Origin: Neptunomonas marina
GTDB taxonomy: Bacteria; Pseudomonadota; Gammaproteobacteria; Pseudomonadales; Balneatricaceae
Direction of reading: 5' to 3'
DNA length: 64,000 bases
Assembly (NCBI RefSeq): GCF_004005935.1
Contig: NZ_SACQ01000001.1
Span: forward strand, 713,485 to 777,484
Of this stretch, positions 37,861 to 47,010 are shown piece after piece. The translations under genes were made by a program, and so were the position numbers. Under the pieces are notes generated by a model. The model saw only the letters and a list, made by a program, of their open reading frames with translations. It was not told the origin of the DNA and searched no databases. The first letter of the stretch is position 1. Each line of letters opens with the position of its first letter.

Positions 37861-37886
37861 AAAGGGAGCTTTGGCTCCCTTTTTTG
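37861..37886 (+). terminator. Rho-independent terminator of ppsA
   Basis: GGGAGC (37864-37869) pairs with GCTCCC (37874-37879), with flanking A and T runs extending the stem and six T residues after it. Its A-run on the left would also let it stop the convergent Lrp gene. Confidence 0.88.
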
Positions 37887-37893
37887 TTGTCTG

Positions 37894-38355
37894 CTATTCG
37901 AGTGTGGAGAGCGGCAGTGGCGTGTTAGTTTTTACCGCACGAATCGCGAAGTTGCTGTGTATGTCCTTGACCACTGGGAGTGTTTGTAGCGCTTTTAACC
38001 ACTGTTCGTAATCAGCCAGATCCTTTACGACAACCTCCAAGCGGTAATCTGATGCGCCTGATACCACGAATGCACTGATCACGTTGTCCATTGCTTGCAC
38101 GGTGGTTTCGAATAGATCGCTGGCATGGTCGCGGTGGTTATCTAATCGGACATCAACAAATACGGTCATACTGAGCCCAACTTGCTGTCGATCAAGCGCA
38201 GCATAGTATCCAGTAACGACTCCCAACTCCTCAAGGCGCTTCCAGCGACGCAAGCAGGGTGAAGCAGATAAGTTTATCGCTTCGGCTAGTTCGACATTGG
38301 TTAATCGGGCGTTCTCTTGTAGTAACGCGGCTATCTTTTTATCTGTTTTGTCCAT
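37894..38355 (-). CDS. Lrp/AsnC family transcriptional regulator
   Basis: A 153-residue Lrp/AsnC protein: N-terminal helix-turn-helix (DKKIAALLQENARLTNVELA, SASPCLRRWKRLEELGVVTG) and a C-terminal RAM ligand-binding domain (VFVDVRLDN, VSGASDYRLEVVVKDLADYE). It is divergent from the EamA permease at 38499 with 143 bases between the starts, an arrangement in which such regulators usually control the exporter in response to an amino acid. Confidence 0.92.
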   Translation of the reverse strand: MDKTDKKIAALLQENARLTNVELAEAINLSASPCLRRWKRLEELGVVTGYYAALDRQQVGLSMTVFVDVRLDNHRDHASDLFETTVQAMDNVISAFVVSGASDYRLEVVVKDLADYEQWLKALQTLPVVKDIHSNFAIRAVKTNTPLPLSTLE

Positions 38356-38498
38356 GTGTTGGCATATCTAATTACAATTTAATGATTTATTGGAAGCTTA
38401 TGCTAATACGGTAGGGTTTCGTAATCGAATTCGCAAGGACATGCTCTCCTAACTCGCTCGATAATGTGCTCTTTTGATGAGCCGTTAAAGGGAAAGGT

Positions 38499-39416
38499 AT
38501 GAATGAGCTAAAGGGGCAAGCGAGTCTTGGTATTGCAGCGGGGCTGCTGACGATCTGTATATGGGCGTCTTGGCTACTCTCTATGCGCTATGGCCAGCAA
38601 TCGAGCTTGAGTACCTATGAGTTGGCCATATTACGTTACGGTTGCGCTGCGCTAGTGCTTTGGCCAGTGCTGATACGTCATCTGCCGAGCTATCTTTGCG
38701 TTAAGAAGCGCTATTTGCTTGGTATATGCTGTGGCGCGGGGCTACCGTTTTTCTTTCTATCTTCTCAAGGCATGGCTTACGGACTTGCGGCGGATGCCGG
38801 TTTGTTGATTACTGGCACCTTTCCCATTTTTGTGGGGATTATCGCTGCGGTTTTTTATCGTGAGCCGCTTAACCATAGCAAAGTGGTGGGCTTGGCTGCG
38901 ATTGCTGCTGGGGTTGTTGTATTAGTTGCACGCTCTCTGTGGGCGGGTCAGCAAGAGAGTTTAATTGGCTATGGTTTTTTCCTAGGTGCAAGTGTGTGTT
39001 GGGCGCTATTTACCATCTCGTTGCGAGTGTCTGGGTTATCGCCTTGGGCAGGGGCAGCGCTGTTGTGTTGTGTGTCTTCCGTTGTGTTGTTGATGTTATT
39101 GCCGTTTACAGATGCTGTACCGTTTGCCAGCGCTAGCTTTGCGGATCTCTCGCATCAAATGTTTGTGCAGTTCCTTTGTGTCGGTATCGTCACGGGGTTT
39201 AGCTACGCCTATGCTGTACGTTCGCTTGGTGCAGAGGCAACCTCAGCCATTGGCGCGTTAACCCCTGTATTGGTGGCCATCGGTGGTTACTGGCTATTGG
39301 GTGAGTCGCTGACGCCAACCATGCTTGTCGGCTTGGTCTTGATTTCGCTTGGCGTGTTTGTTGCCAGCGGTGTGCTGCGTGCGCTGCATATGAGGCTGAT
39401 CTCCTCACCTGCTTGA
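38499..39416 (+). CDS. EamA/DMT family permease
   Basis: A 305-residue protein with ten predicted membrane helices in two EamA repeats (about 10-145 and 160-295). Typical are the first-helix WASWLLSMRYGQQS, LRYGCAALVLWPVL, and the second repeat's FVQFLCVGIVTGFSYAYAVRSLGA followed by ATSAIGALTPVLVAIGGYWL. DMT permeases of this type export amino acids or other metabolites. The divergent Lrp-type regulator suggests an amino acid or related substrate. Confidence 0.9.
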   Translation: MNELKGQASLGIAAGLLTICIWASWLLSMRYGQQSSLSTYELAILRYGCAALVLWPVLIRHLPSYLCVKKRYLLGICCGAGLPFFFLSSQGMAYGLAADAGLLITGTFPIFVGIIAAVFYREPLNHSKVVGLAAIAAGVVVLVARSLWAGQQESLIGYGFFLGASVCWALFTISLRVSGLSPWAGAALLCCVSSVVLLMLLPFTDAVPFASASFADLSHQMFVQFLCVGIVTGFSYAYAVRSLGAEATSAIGALTPVLVAIGGYWLLGESLTPTMLVGLVLISLGVFVASGVLRALHMRLISSPA

Positions 39417-39477
39417 TATATAGCAAGTTGCTCGTCAGGGCTGTTAGAATGCGTCTCTTTCTCACCCGGAGCATAGT

Positions 39478-40242
39478 ATGGATAACTTGCTGGCTTGGCA
39501 GTATGTCGCCATTGGTATTCTTTTCGTATGGAGTGGCTTTGTTCGCTCTGGCTTAGGGTTTGGCGGCGCCGTCTTGAGCTTGCCATTTCTGCTTCTGGTT
39601 CATAACGATGCATTAGTCTTTTTACCTATTATCGCGGTCCACTTGTTGATCTTTTCGAGCTGGATCGCGTGGCATAACCAAAAAAGCCGGCCACACGGGC
39701 AGGAGGGGACGATTGACTGGCAGTACTTGGGTGCTTCTCTGCGAGTCATGATCATTCCTAAGCTCATTGGTGTGTTTGGCCTGCTGACATTGCCTACCGC
39801 CTGGATGACGAGTCTCATCTTTGTCATCGTGGCTTTCTATGCGGTGGGGTATATTCGTAACCGACCTTTCCAAAGTCGCAGTCGTGCGGTGGACAATACG
39901 TTTTTGGCGCTAGGCGGCTACATTAGTGGTGCATCTTTGATCGGAGCGCCCCTTATTGTGGCAGTTTATGCGGGCCGAGTGGCAAAAGAATCGCTACGGG
40001 ACACGCTCTTTGTACTATGGTTTATCTTGGTACTGATTAAGTGTGCTGCGTTCGTGTGGGCAGGTGTCGATTTTCAACTGATTCATCATCTTTGGTTACT
40101 CCCTTGTGCCACACTCGGTCACGTACTGGGTTCGCGTTTTCATCGTAAACTTGTCACCGCTGAGACGCCGGTTTTCTTTCGTGTCTTAGGTAGTGTGCTT
40201 TTAGTCGTTAGTTTGTTTGGATTGGTGAAAGCGTGGTGGTAG
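39478..40242 (+). CDS. TauE/SafE family membrane permease
   Basis: A 254-residue protein with about seven or eight membrane helices and a TauE/SafE layout: GFVRSGLGFGGAVLSLPFLLL near residue 20, and in the second half LALGGYISGASLIGAPLIVAVY with the repeated Gly-rich motif. The family transports sulfite, sulfonates or other organic anions; the substrate is not known here. It starts 61 bases after the EamA gene and may be co-transcribed. A second, distinct member lies at 54263-55015. Confidence 0.86.
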   Translation: MDNLLAWQYVAIGILFVWSGFVRSGLGFGGAVLSLPFLLLVHNDALVFLPIIAVHLLIFSSWIAWHNQKSRPHGQEGTIDWQYLGASLRVMIIPKLIGVFGLLTLPTAWMTSLIFVIVAFYAVGYIRNRPFQSRSRAVDNTFLALGGYISGASLIGAPLIVAVYAGRVAKESLRDTLFVLWFILVLIKCAAFVWAGVDFQLIHHLWLLPCATLGHVLGSRFHRKLVTAETPVFFRVLGSVLLVVSLFGLVKAWW

Positions 40243-40292
40243 TGCCGTGTGGTTTTTGGATGCGGCGATCTGTTTTTTAGAAGGAAGTGGTT

Positions 40293-43082
40293 GTGTTTAG
40301 AAAAAAGGCGTTAGCAGTGGCATTGGCTGCATTACTAAGCAGCAGTGTAAGTGGTGCGAATCAAGCGGATGTTGCCAACTATTATGAAGATGCAAACCGC
40401 TTGTTCTACTCTGATGACTTGCCAGGAGCGATGATTCAGCTCAAGAATGCCTTGCAACTTAATCCAAAACACCTGCCTTCGCTGCTCCTTTCGGGTGATA
40501 TTCTCCTAAAAGAAGGTGATGCAGCGGCGGCAGAGTATACATTACGCCAAGCGCAAGAGTTTGGGGCGGACCCCTCTCTGTTGGTGATCAATCTTGCAGA
40601 ATCCTATCTGCAGCAGGGCAAATACCGCGCATTGGTTGAAGATATCAATGCCGACGATATCAGCCCCACTGAACGAGTGCCGCTGTTAGGCTATCAGGCA
40701 GAAGCGTTAACGGTTTTGGGAAAATTTACCGATGCGCACCTCAAAATTGAATATGCCCTTAGCTTAGAGAATAACGCTTTGTTACCTAGCTTGGCTGAGG
40801 TAGCGTTATTACTAAAAGAAGGTAAGCGTACCGACGCACAAGAGAAAGCCAAGCAGCTGTTAATGCAATACCCCGATGATCCGCGGGCGTGGAATAGCCT
40901 AGCCTCCACGTTACATGCCTCGGGTAGGTTGAGCGAGGCGTTAAAAGCTTATAGCAAAGCGCTTGAGCTAGACCGCGCTCATGTGGATGCTCGAGTGGCC
41001 AAGATTGGCATTTTGGTCGACTTGGACCGCAAAGATGACGCCAGAGCTGAGCTTGATGTACTAAAAGAGGTCGCTGAGCATGAGCCTCGCGGCGCTTACT
41101 TTCGAGGGCTTTTACTCGAAGATGAAAACGAAACTGAATCTAAAGAGAGCTATCAGCTAGCGGCGCAAATTATCGATGCGGTTCCAGAGCAGCGCCTTAA
41201 GTTGGACGCTAGGTTGCTCATGTTGGGGGCTTTATCTCATTACGCGTTGGCTCAGCTAGAAGAGGCAAGAAGCTATCTCGAGCTTTATTTGAGAAGAAAC
41301 ACGACCGATGTGGGTGCACGTAAGCTATTAGGTGATGTTTTGCTCAAGCAAGATGTCCCTGAAGAGGCGATACGTGTGCTTCAGGCGGCAAGGGCGTACG
41401 CTTCGCGAGATCCGGCCTACTTGAGCTTATTAGCAGCAGCCTATTCGGCCACTGGTCGTGACACGCAGGCTGCGAGCATATTGGAAGAGGCGGTTGGGCT
41501 GTCACGTAACTTAAACTTGCAAACCCAGCTTGCACAGAGCCGTATTAAAGCGGGTAAGAGTGTCGCTGAGGATATCGAGCGACTACAGAGCTTATACGAG
41601 AAGAACCCATCTCATCAGTCAGGTGTTGTGCTGCTGGTGCATTATTTGAACGAAGGGCTTATTGATCAAGCCCAAGCTATCGGTAAAACACTCGTCGCTA
41701 ACTCACCCGATAACGCAACCTATCAGAACCTTTATGGCGTGTCGTTACTGGCGGCTGGGCAGTTGAGTGCAGCGCGCCAACAGTTTGAGCATCTCTTGTC
41801 CATCACTCCAGCGTTTCTACCAGCAAAGATAAATATCGCCAAAATAGACACGCTAGAGGGCCAACTTCTTCAAGCACGGGAGTCATTGTTGGCGCTAAAT
41901 CAGGCGGAGCCAGAAAATGTTAAGGTCGCCTTGGAGTTAGCTCGTGTGGAGGAGGCTGACGGTAATATTGCCGAGGCACGTAAGTGGGCGGAGAGAGCAA
42001 CAAGTATGCAAAGCGGCTACCTAGAGGCGTCGCTCTATCTGGCTGATATTCTTGTTGCACTGAAAGCCTATGAAGAGGCTGAGAGCGCGATCCGCGCAGC
42101 TGTACATGCAAACGGAAATTCTCTGGAAGCTAAGTCGGCGCTGGCTCAGATTCAGTTTATTCAGCAAAAGAATAAAGCCGGCTTAACCACGTTGAAGACG
42201 ATGGTGAAAGATGCTGGGTTTGATATTGATGCCCTCTATAAAATTGCTCGTCTACAGCTACGGGCGGGGTCGATCAAAGATGCGCAATACTCACTGGCTA
42301 AAATACTGCAGGTCGATAGCCAAAATTATCAAGCGTTAGTTTTGATCACTGAGCTACAGAGCAAGCAGGGGCTATTTAATGATGCCCAAACCAGCTTAGA
42401 TCAGTTACGCGCGGCATATCCTCAAAACCCCGTTAGTGCCAAACTGCAAGGGGACCTTTTCCTCGCACAAGGGCGTCTACCTGAGGCGGAAACGGCTTAC
42501 CGCGAAGGCCTAGCTCTTCAGCCTGTGGACTCTCTGGCGGTGAGCTTGGTGCGTACATTGCAGCAGCAAGGACGTATCGATGACGCATTGTCTGAAGCTG
42601 CGAAGTGGCGCGATACCATGCCTGACAGCTTAATCTTAAAAGCTACCGAAAGTGAGCTGCTGCTTCACAAGCAAAACTACCGTGGCGCTGTTGTATTGTT
42701 GGCTGAGCTTTTAAAAGCGCAGCCCGATAACGTGTCGTTGCTTAACAATATGGCCTATGCACTTTCTCATCTTAATGTGGGGGAAGCGCTAAAGTTCGCA
42801 AAACATGCTTATGGTTTGGCGCCAGAGAATCCGTTAGTTACCGATACCTATGGTTGGTTATTAGTTAAAAATGGCGATAGAGAAGAAGGCTTAAGGTATC
42901 TGCGCGAAGCGGTTGCACGTGCGGCGAACCGACCTGAAATTCTCTACCATCTAAGCTCTGTGCTCGCTGAACTTGGCCGTGATGCGGAGGCAAAGCGCTA
43001 TATAGTGAAAGCGCTTGCTAGTGACTTGCCTTTCAGTGAGCGGCATAAAGCAGAGAAATTAAAAGAACACTTGTTTGAATGA
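40293..43082 (+). CDS. prsT: XrtA/PEP-CTERM system TPR-repeat protein PrsT
   Basis: A roughly 929-residue TPR protein. GTG 40293 follows AAGGAAG at about six bases and gives a signal peptide (FRKKALAVALAALLSSSVSG); a GTG at 40287 is too close to that site. About 20 tandem TPR-like helical repeats cover the rest, for example YYEDANRLFYSDDLPGAMIQ, LKNALQLNPKHLPSLLLSGD and LAEAETAYREGLALQP-like units. The match is to the PrsT family, found with exosortase/PEP-CTERM surface-protein systems and linked to polysaccharide and biofilm assembly. No Cys follows the signal peptide, so it is secreted to the periplasm rather than lipidated. A PEP-CTERM protein follows. Confidence 0.82.
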   Translation: MFRKKALAVALAALLSSSVSGANQADVANYYEDANRLFYSDDLPGAMIQLKNALQLNPKHLPSLLLSGDILLKEGDAAAAEYTLRQAQEFGADPSLLVINLAESYLQQGKYRALVEDINADDISPTERVPLLGYQAEALTVLGKFTDAHLKIEYALSLENNALLPSLAEVALLLKEGKRTDAQEKAKQLLMQYPDDPRAWNSLASTLHASGRLSEALKAYSKALELDRAHVDARVAKIGILVDLDRKDDARAELDVLKEVAEHEPRGAYFRGLLLEDENETESKESYQLAAQIIDAVPEQRLKLDARLLMLGALSHYALAQLEEARSYLELYLRRNTTDVGARKLLGDVLLKQDVPEEAIRVLQAARAYASRDPAYLSLLAAAYSATGRDTQAASILEEAVGLSRNLNLQTQLAQSRIKAGKSVAEDIERLQSLYEKNPSHQSGVVLLVHYLNEGLIDQAQAIGKTLVANSPDNATYQNLYGVSLLAAGQLSAARQQFEHLLSITPAFLPAKINIAKIDTLEGQLLQARESLLALNQAEPENVKVALELARVEEADGNIAEARKWAERATSMQSGYLEASLYLADILVALKAYEEAESAIRAAVHANGNSLEAKSALAQIQFIQQKNKAGLTTLKTMVKDAGFDIDALYKIARLQLRAGSIKDAQYSLAKILQVDSQNYQALVLITELQSKQGLFNDAQTSLDQLRAAYPQNPVSAKLQGDLFLAQGRLPEAETAYREGLALQPVDSLAVSLVRTLQQQGRIDDALSEAAKWRDTMPDSLILKATESELLLHKQNYRGAVVLLAELLKAQPDNVSLLNNMAYALSHLNVGEALKFAKHAYGLAPENPLVTDTYGWLLVKNGDREEGLRYLREAVARAANRPEILYHLSSVLAELGRDAEAKRYIVKALASDLPFSERHKAEKLKEHLFE

Positions 43083-43417
43083 TATATTTAAGTATTTGTT
43101 TTTATTTAATTTAATTTGCGTTAATAAAAAAGTTGTTGTTTGAATGGTGTGTTTTGGCTAGAATTTGCGCAAGTTTTAAGTGAGCTGAAAGATAGCGGCT
43201 TGATTAGCTGTCTTGAGTCAACCAACGGGTTGAGATTCATGAATTAGCTATATGATCTTTCATTAATACTTTGTTCATCTTGCTACCTTAAGCTATTCCG
43301 TAGATAGTTAATATTTTAGGTTGTTGAGATACCTGATTTTGCGCGCGTGCACATTCGCTAGCTTAGGAATAGTCAGCTCGTTTAATTGATAACCGTTTAA
43401 TAGTGTAGGAAATGGAT
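43083..43417. other. AT-rich intergenic region before the PEP-CTERM gene
   Basis: About 330 bases with no gene, rich in A and T, presumably holding the promoter of the PEP-CTERM protein. A near match to a sigma-54 promoter (TTGGC at 43154 with TTTGC nine bases on) has one base too few between GG and GC. Nothing else is seen. Confidence 0.4.
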
Positions 43418-44212
43418 ATGTTGTCACTGTTCAAAAAAGTGGGTGTATGTGCGTTCGCATCGTTGATTAGTGTCGGCGCTCATGCGGCTGTCAGTTGGGA
43501 CTTTACAGGCAGCGCCGAGCGTATTTCGACCGCTACCGGTGGCTCTTATGAGTGGTCAGGCAGTGATGGTTCTGTTGTGACGTTATCGGCTTGGAATGCG
43601 GTTGGCTACAACGACATACAGAATGCTAACCATGTGTTTGGTCGCAACCCTTGGGGTTTAGTTATCGACCAAGATGGTTACCCATGCGGTAGCAATGGCG
43701 GTTGCTCAGGCGGTGACTCGCACTATATCGATAACGGAAACGTACAAGAATTTGTGCTGTTTGACTTCGGCGATCAAGAGTTCTCTCTCGAGTCGTTCTA
43801 TAACGGTTCAGTAGGTAATGACTCTGACGTTACTGTGCTTGCTTATACAGGTAACGGTGATCCTACTCAGAACATCTCTTCGCTGAATGTTAGTGAACTG
43901 AGCTCCAATGGTTGGGGTGTTATCAGCCATCACTCCAACACGGGTTCTGGTTACGAAAGCGCTAACAGCAATCTTAACAATGTCTTCTCGAGCTACTGGA
44001 TTGTTGGTACCTATATGTCTGCAGTGGGTGCGGGTGGTGATTATGTAGGTGATACTGCCTTTGATAGTATCAAGTTTGCGGGCATCACCGGTGAAGTACG
44101 TACACCAGGCCCAATCGGCAGCCCTCACACGGGTGTCCCATTACCAGGAACGCTTGCTCTGATGTCACTAGGCCTTGTTTTCGCTGCTCGCCAGCGCCGC
44201 CGCAAAGCCTAG
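43418..44212 (+). CDS. PEP-CTERM sorting-domain exported protein
   Basis: A 264-residue exported protein from ATG 43418, placed eight bases after AGGA (ATG 43412 is too close). Signal peptide at about 1-23 (VCAFASLISVGAHA), a beta-rich domain with WDFTGSAERISTATGGSYEW and LESFYNGSVGNDSDVTVLAY, and a C-terminal VPLPGTLALMSLGLVFAARQ followed by RRRKA: the PEP-CTERM signal (PLPG motif, helix, basic tail) processed by XrtA-type exosortases. Probably displayed at the surface or in the extracellular matrix. It follows prsT on the same strand. A strong terminator follows. Confidence 0.85.
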   Translation: MLSLFKKVGVCAFASLISVGAHAAVSWDFTGSAERISTATGGSYEWSGSDGSVVTLSAWNAVGYNDIQNANHVFGRNPWGLVIDQDGYPCGSNGGCSGGDSHYIDNGNVQEFVLFDFGDQEFSLESFYNGSVGNDSDVTVLAYTGNGDPTQNISSLNVSELSSNGWGVISHHSNTGSGYESANSNLNNVFSSYWIVGTYMSAVGAGGDYVGDTAFDSIKFAGITGEVRTPGPIGSPHTGVPLPGTLALMSLGLVFAARQRRRKA

Positions 44213-44232
44213 GCTTAGTAAGCATGCATAAT

Positions 44233-44262
44233 AAAAAAGCGGGAGTTTACTCCCGCTTTTTT
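44233..44262. terminator. Bidirectional Rho-independent terminator
   Basis: AAAAAAGCGGGAG pairs with CTCCCGCTTTTTT around a four-base loop. It ends the PEP-CTERM gene on the + strand and could also work on the other strand. Confidence 0.88.
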
Positions 44263-44436
44263 GTTTTCAGCCTAAAACCATCCACTTCAGTAGGTGGTTA
44301 TGATTTCTATCTTGCTCAGTAGACCGCTTTTTCGACAGTGCCTGCCTGAATATATCTGCTGACTTTCCTGCCGAACCCTCGGCAATTGCTACTTTCACCG
44401 GATGGAAGGCGCTGTGATCAAATTAAGCCACACAAT

Positions 44437-44702
44437 GAATCTGGAATCCGCTCCAAAGAAAATTCAGTGACGCTGCACGCTTGGTCCTATTCTGGCCTGC
44501 GCTGTTCTTTCTTGAGGGAGGCGATGGCCCTGAAGCTGCGCAATATAGTCAGATGAAGGGCGAGTACGAAGCATTGCGTAAAGTATCGGTGCAAAAGAAG
44601 TGCATGTTTGAAAATAAGACGCTCGATGAGCGGGTTAAAGAGAAAGTAAAAGCGTCAGAAGAAAAAGAAGAGAAGCGGGCGATGTCTGATAATGCGATGT
44701 AG
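44437..44702 (+). pseudogene. Truncated small lipoprotein-like gene
   Basis: The frame up to the stop at 44702 reads LVLFWPALFFLEGGDGPEAA, then YSQMKGEYEALRKVSVQKKC and a charged tail. This resembles the second half of small exported proteins whose N-terminal part would be a signal or membrane helix. Here the open frame begins only after a TGA and has no ATG with a ribosome binding site; the nearest start is TTG 44481. It is probably a broken gene or a very short protein. Family name not recalled with certainty. Confidence 0.4.
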
Positions 44703-44890
44703 CTATGCTGCTTTTCGGCATATCCATTAAAAAAATCTAAAAGGGAAGTCGTCCCTGACCTAGAATGCTCTTTTAAATTAGACCGACATGACGCATACGT
44801 CAAGTTTTTCAAACAAGAGTTTTAAATAAGCTTTACATTTGCAGATTTAGACTATAATTGAAGGGCATCGCTGTTACATCCCGACGTTTG

Positions 44891-44915
44891 AGGCGCTAGA
44901 TTAGCGCCTTTTTTA
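44891..44915 (+). terminator. Rho-independent terminator
   Basis: AGGCGCTA (44891-44898) pairs with TAGCGCCT (44902-44909), followed by six T residues. It points along the + strand and lies just after the stop side of the convergent - strand gene 44926-46161. Confidence 0.78.
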
Positions 44916-44925
44916 TTGCATGTTT

Positions 44926-46161
44926 CTACTGAAAATTTGCCCAGCGCTGGGCGAGTTTTGCCGTTGCGTTTTCTAGACTGACGGGGGTGATGACGCCCTC
45001 TGCATTTGTGCTAATGAGCCCCAGTTTGGTCAGCTTTTTTAAGGCGTCATCAATCTCAAAATCGACTACAGCTTGCCATTTTTCGCTTAGCCACTGCTCA
45101 ATGGTGTGGTCGAGCATCGGACGTGACATCGGCGCCGGCGCGGTGAGCAAAAAGTAATAAGCTAAAATCGCTTCTTTGCACTCTTCCTCTTCTGCTTCGT
45201 CCAAGAGGCGGTGAAATACGCCAGCGTTGTTATCTAAGTTCTTAAAATACAGGTTCTGTGTCAGCTTCTGAACAAACTTCAGCTTGCGGTTCTTGAAGTT
45301 GTTAAACTGCTTCCAGAGATAACTCCCTAACGCTCCTAGCCCAGCGAGTAGTGCGACTAACGCGGCTTGGTTGAGCTCAACAGGTTGGCTGTGCAAACCT
45401 AGCCAGAACCCTAGCAGTGATCCTATCAGCACTAGGCTAGCGCCCAGCTTGGTTGTTACCACTAAGCCACCGCTTACTGCTGCGGGAACGCCAATCATTA
45501 GCTTGTCGATCAAGCGCATTCGAACCTGTGTATTTGGAAACAGCATCTCCAGATCTGCTTTGGGAACATTTTTAAACAACTTCAAAATGATCCCCCCTGG
45601 TGGCAGGTTAAATGTCTCTGCACGTTCGGTGGGAAGGTCTTCGCGGATGCGCAAATACAGGGCGACCCGCTCATAATTAGTGAAGGTCAGCGGGGCAGAT
45701 TTAAGCCCCCAGAATTTGGGTACCGACTCCGTTTTTTCGTGCTCGCCGCGTACATACAGTACGACCTCAGCATAGTCAGAGAAATCAACTTCTAAGCGTA
45801 CTTTGAACAATGAATCTTGAGAAAGAGCATCCTCGATCACGCTTTGGTTGAGGGCTTCATAGTTCGCCTTTTCCAACAGCTGGCTCAACAATGTTGGAAA
45901 TGGGGTAATCTCTTCTGCCATCGTTGCAGGCAGTTCGACGGCGAATGTGTCTCGGTCGGGGTTGATGCTGCTAAAGCTATCCTTCATCGCTTCTTTTTGC
46001 GTTAGAAAAAGCACATGAAAGAGTTGCTGAATCTGTGTGGCAACATGACGAAACTGTTCTCGTTCCTGCTGGTTTAATCCGTTAGATACTAAGCACATCT
46101 CAATAATGTCTCTTTTTCGGAACGGAATAAAGCGAAGAGGTTTGAGTGTTTTTCTATTCAT
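44926..46161 (-). CDS. TMEM143/DUF3754 family membrane protein
   Basis: A 411-residue protein with two central membrane helices (about 230-252 and 260-290) flanked by soluble domains. The N-terminal RFIPFRKRDIIEMCL and the segment FKNVPKADLEMLFPNTQVRM are typical of the TMEM143/DUF3754 family, which is found in bacteria and mitochondria with unknown function. The C-terminal part resembles a winged helix (LKKLTKLGLISTNAEGVITP). It stands alone on the - strand. Confidence 0.78.
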   Translation of the reverse strand: MNRKTLKPLRFIPFRKRDIIEMCLVSNGLNQQEREQFRHVATQIQQLFHVLFLTQKEAMKDSFSSINPDRDTFAVELPATMAEEITPFPTLLSQLLEKANYEALNQSVIEDALSQDSLFKVRLEVDFSDYAEVVLYVRGEHEKTESVPKFWGLKSAPLTFTNYERVALYLRIREDLPTERAETFNLPPGGIILKLFKNVPKADLEMLFPNTQVRMRLIDKLMIGVPAAVSGGLVVTTKLGASLVLIGSLLGFWLGLHSQPVELNQAALVALLAGLGALGSYLWKQFNNFKNRKLKFVQKLTQNLYFKNLDNNAGVFHRLLDEAEEEECKEAILAYYFLLTAPAPMSRPMLDHTIEQWLSEKWQAVVDFEIDDALKKLTKLGLISTNAEGVITPVSLENATAKLAQRWANFQ

Positions 46162-46375
46162 ATTGGCAGACGTTCAGTGTTTTTCGTAACTCATGAGGCT
46201 GCGCAGTATAAAACAGGGTAGAGAAAAAACCGAGTACAAAAGCATCTATTTTCGTGGTTAAAGCAGCGCTTTTTGTTGCGCTGCACAATATACCTTAGTA
46301 TAATTCAGCCTGATTCCAAAGTAGCAGTATCCGCTTTGAATAGTTTTGACTAACTCGTGCTCTAGTGAGGTACAC

Positions 46376-46564
46376 ATGGCTTCGAAGATCCGTGATTTTG
46401 AGGATTGGGTCGACGTGCAGGAAGCGCTACTCGACACCTATGTTGAAAAGGTGTTTGAGGCAAAGAATATTGATGATTGGTTTAGTGCAGCGCATTGGTA
46501 TATGGATGCCGTGATGACGACTTATGCCGACCAAAGCCGCCAGCTGTTTCAAAGTGCGGCCTAA
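46376..46564 (+). CDS. Small acidic protein of unknown function
   Basis: A 62-residue product from ATG 46376, six bases after GTGAGG. The sequence is helical and Trp-rich: IRDFEDWVDVQEALLDTYVE, then FEAKNIDDWFSAAHWYMDAV. Amphipathic helices suggest a small dimer or a partner-binding protein. No family is recognised. A short hairpin (GGGGC/GCCCC, 46578-46592) shared with the convergent HlyU-like gene may end both. Confidence 0.6.
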   Translation: MASKIRDFEDWVDVQEALLDTYVEKVFEAKNIDDWFSAAHWYMDAVMTTYADQSRQLFQSAA

Positions 46565-46584
46565 TCAGTATATCTGAGGGGCGT

Positions 46585-46869
46585 TTAGCCCCTTTCTTGA
46601 AACAGGCGTTCGCCCTGTTGATCAATCATTAGCTTCGCTTTGCGGAACGTTTCTTGAGTACATAGCTCTTCAGATGGCAGTAGATCTGCTCTGATAAAGG
46701 TATGCTCTTTCTCCTGAAAACGAATAAGACCGTTTATTCGATACTGTCCGCCCTCTGCGGCAGGTTCTGCAATAATTTCGTAGTCTTCATATTGCTCAGT
46801 GTAGCGTGTTGGCTCTGGTGGTGTGCTAGCACCGCTAAACATAGCTTTAAGTGAGTCAAACAGTCCCAT
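46585..46869 (-). CDS. HlyU family (PF10115-type) small protein
   Basis: A 94-residue protein with the recalled HlyU-family features: a short N-terminal amphipathic start (GLFDSLKAMFSG), YEDYEIIAEPAAEGGQYRIN, then TFIRADLLPSEELCTQETFR and KAKLMIDQQGERLF. Despite the name this family is distinct from the ArsR-type HlyU of Vibrio, and its biochemical role is unclear. The gene is convergent with 46376-46564. Confidence 0.82.
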   Translation of the reverse strand: MGLFDSLKAMFSGASTPPEPTRYTEQYEDYEIIAEPAAEGGQYRINGLIRFQEKEHTFIRADLLPSEELCTQETFRKAKLMIDQQGERLFQERG

Positions 46870-47010
46870 TAAATCATCTCTATATTTGATTGAGTTTCGA
46901 GTATAGCGTTATTGGTCTGATGCTTGCCATCTTATTGAGCGGTGTAAAATGATCGGTATTACGCATAGACTAGGTTCAAGAGTTATGAGGTTAAATTTAG
47001 GCTTAAACGG

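Noticed and set aside
40293-43082. Tandem DNA repeats in the TPR protein gene as a repeat array
   Set aside because: The repetition is at protein level from TPR units; nucleotide sequences of the units differ widely.
43150-43170. Sigma-54-like promoter upstream of the PEP-CTERM gene
   Set aside because: TTGGC and TTTGC are present, but only nine bases separate GG from GC where ten are needed.
44276-44299. IS200/IS605-like subterminal hairpin (AACCATCCAC and GTAGGTGGTT)
   Set aside because: Imperfect stem, no transposase or second end nearby; too weak for a mobile-element call.
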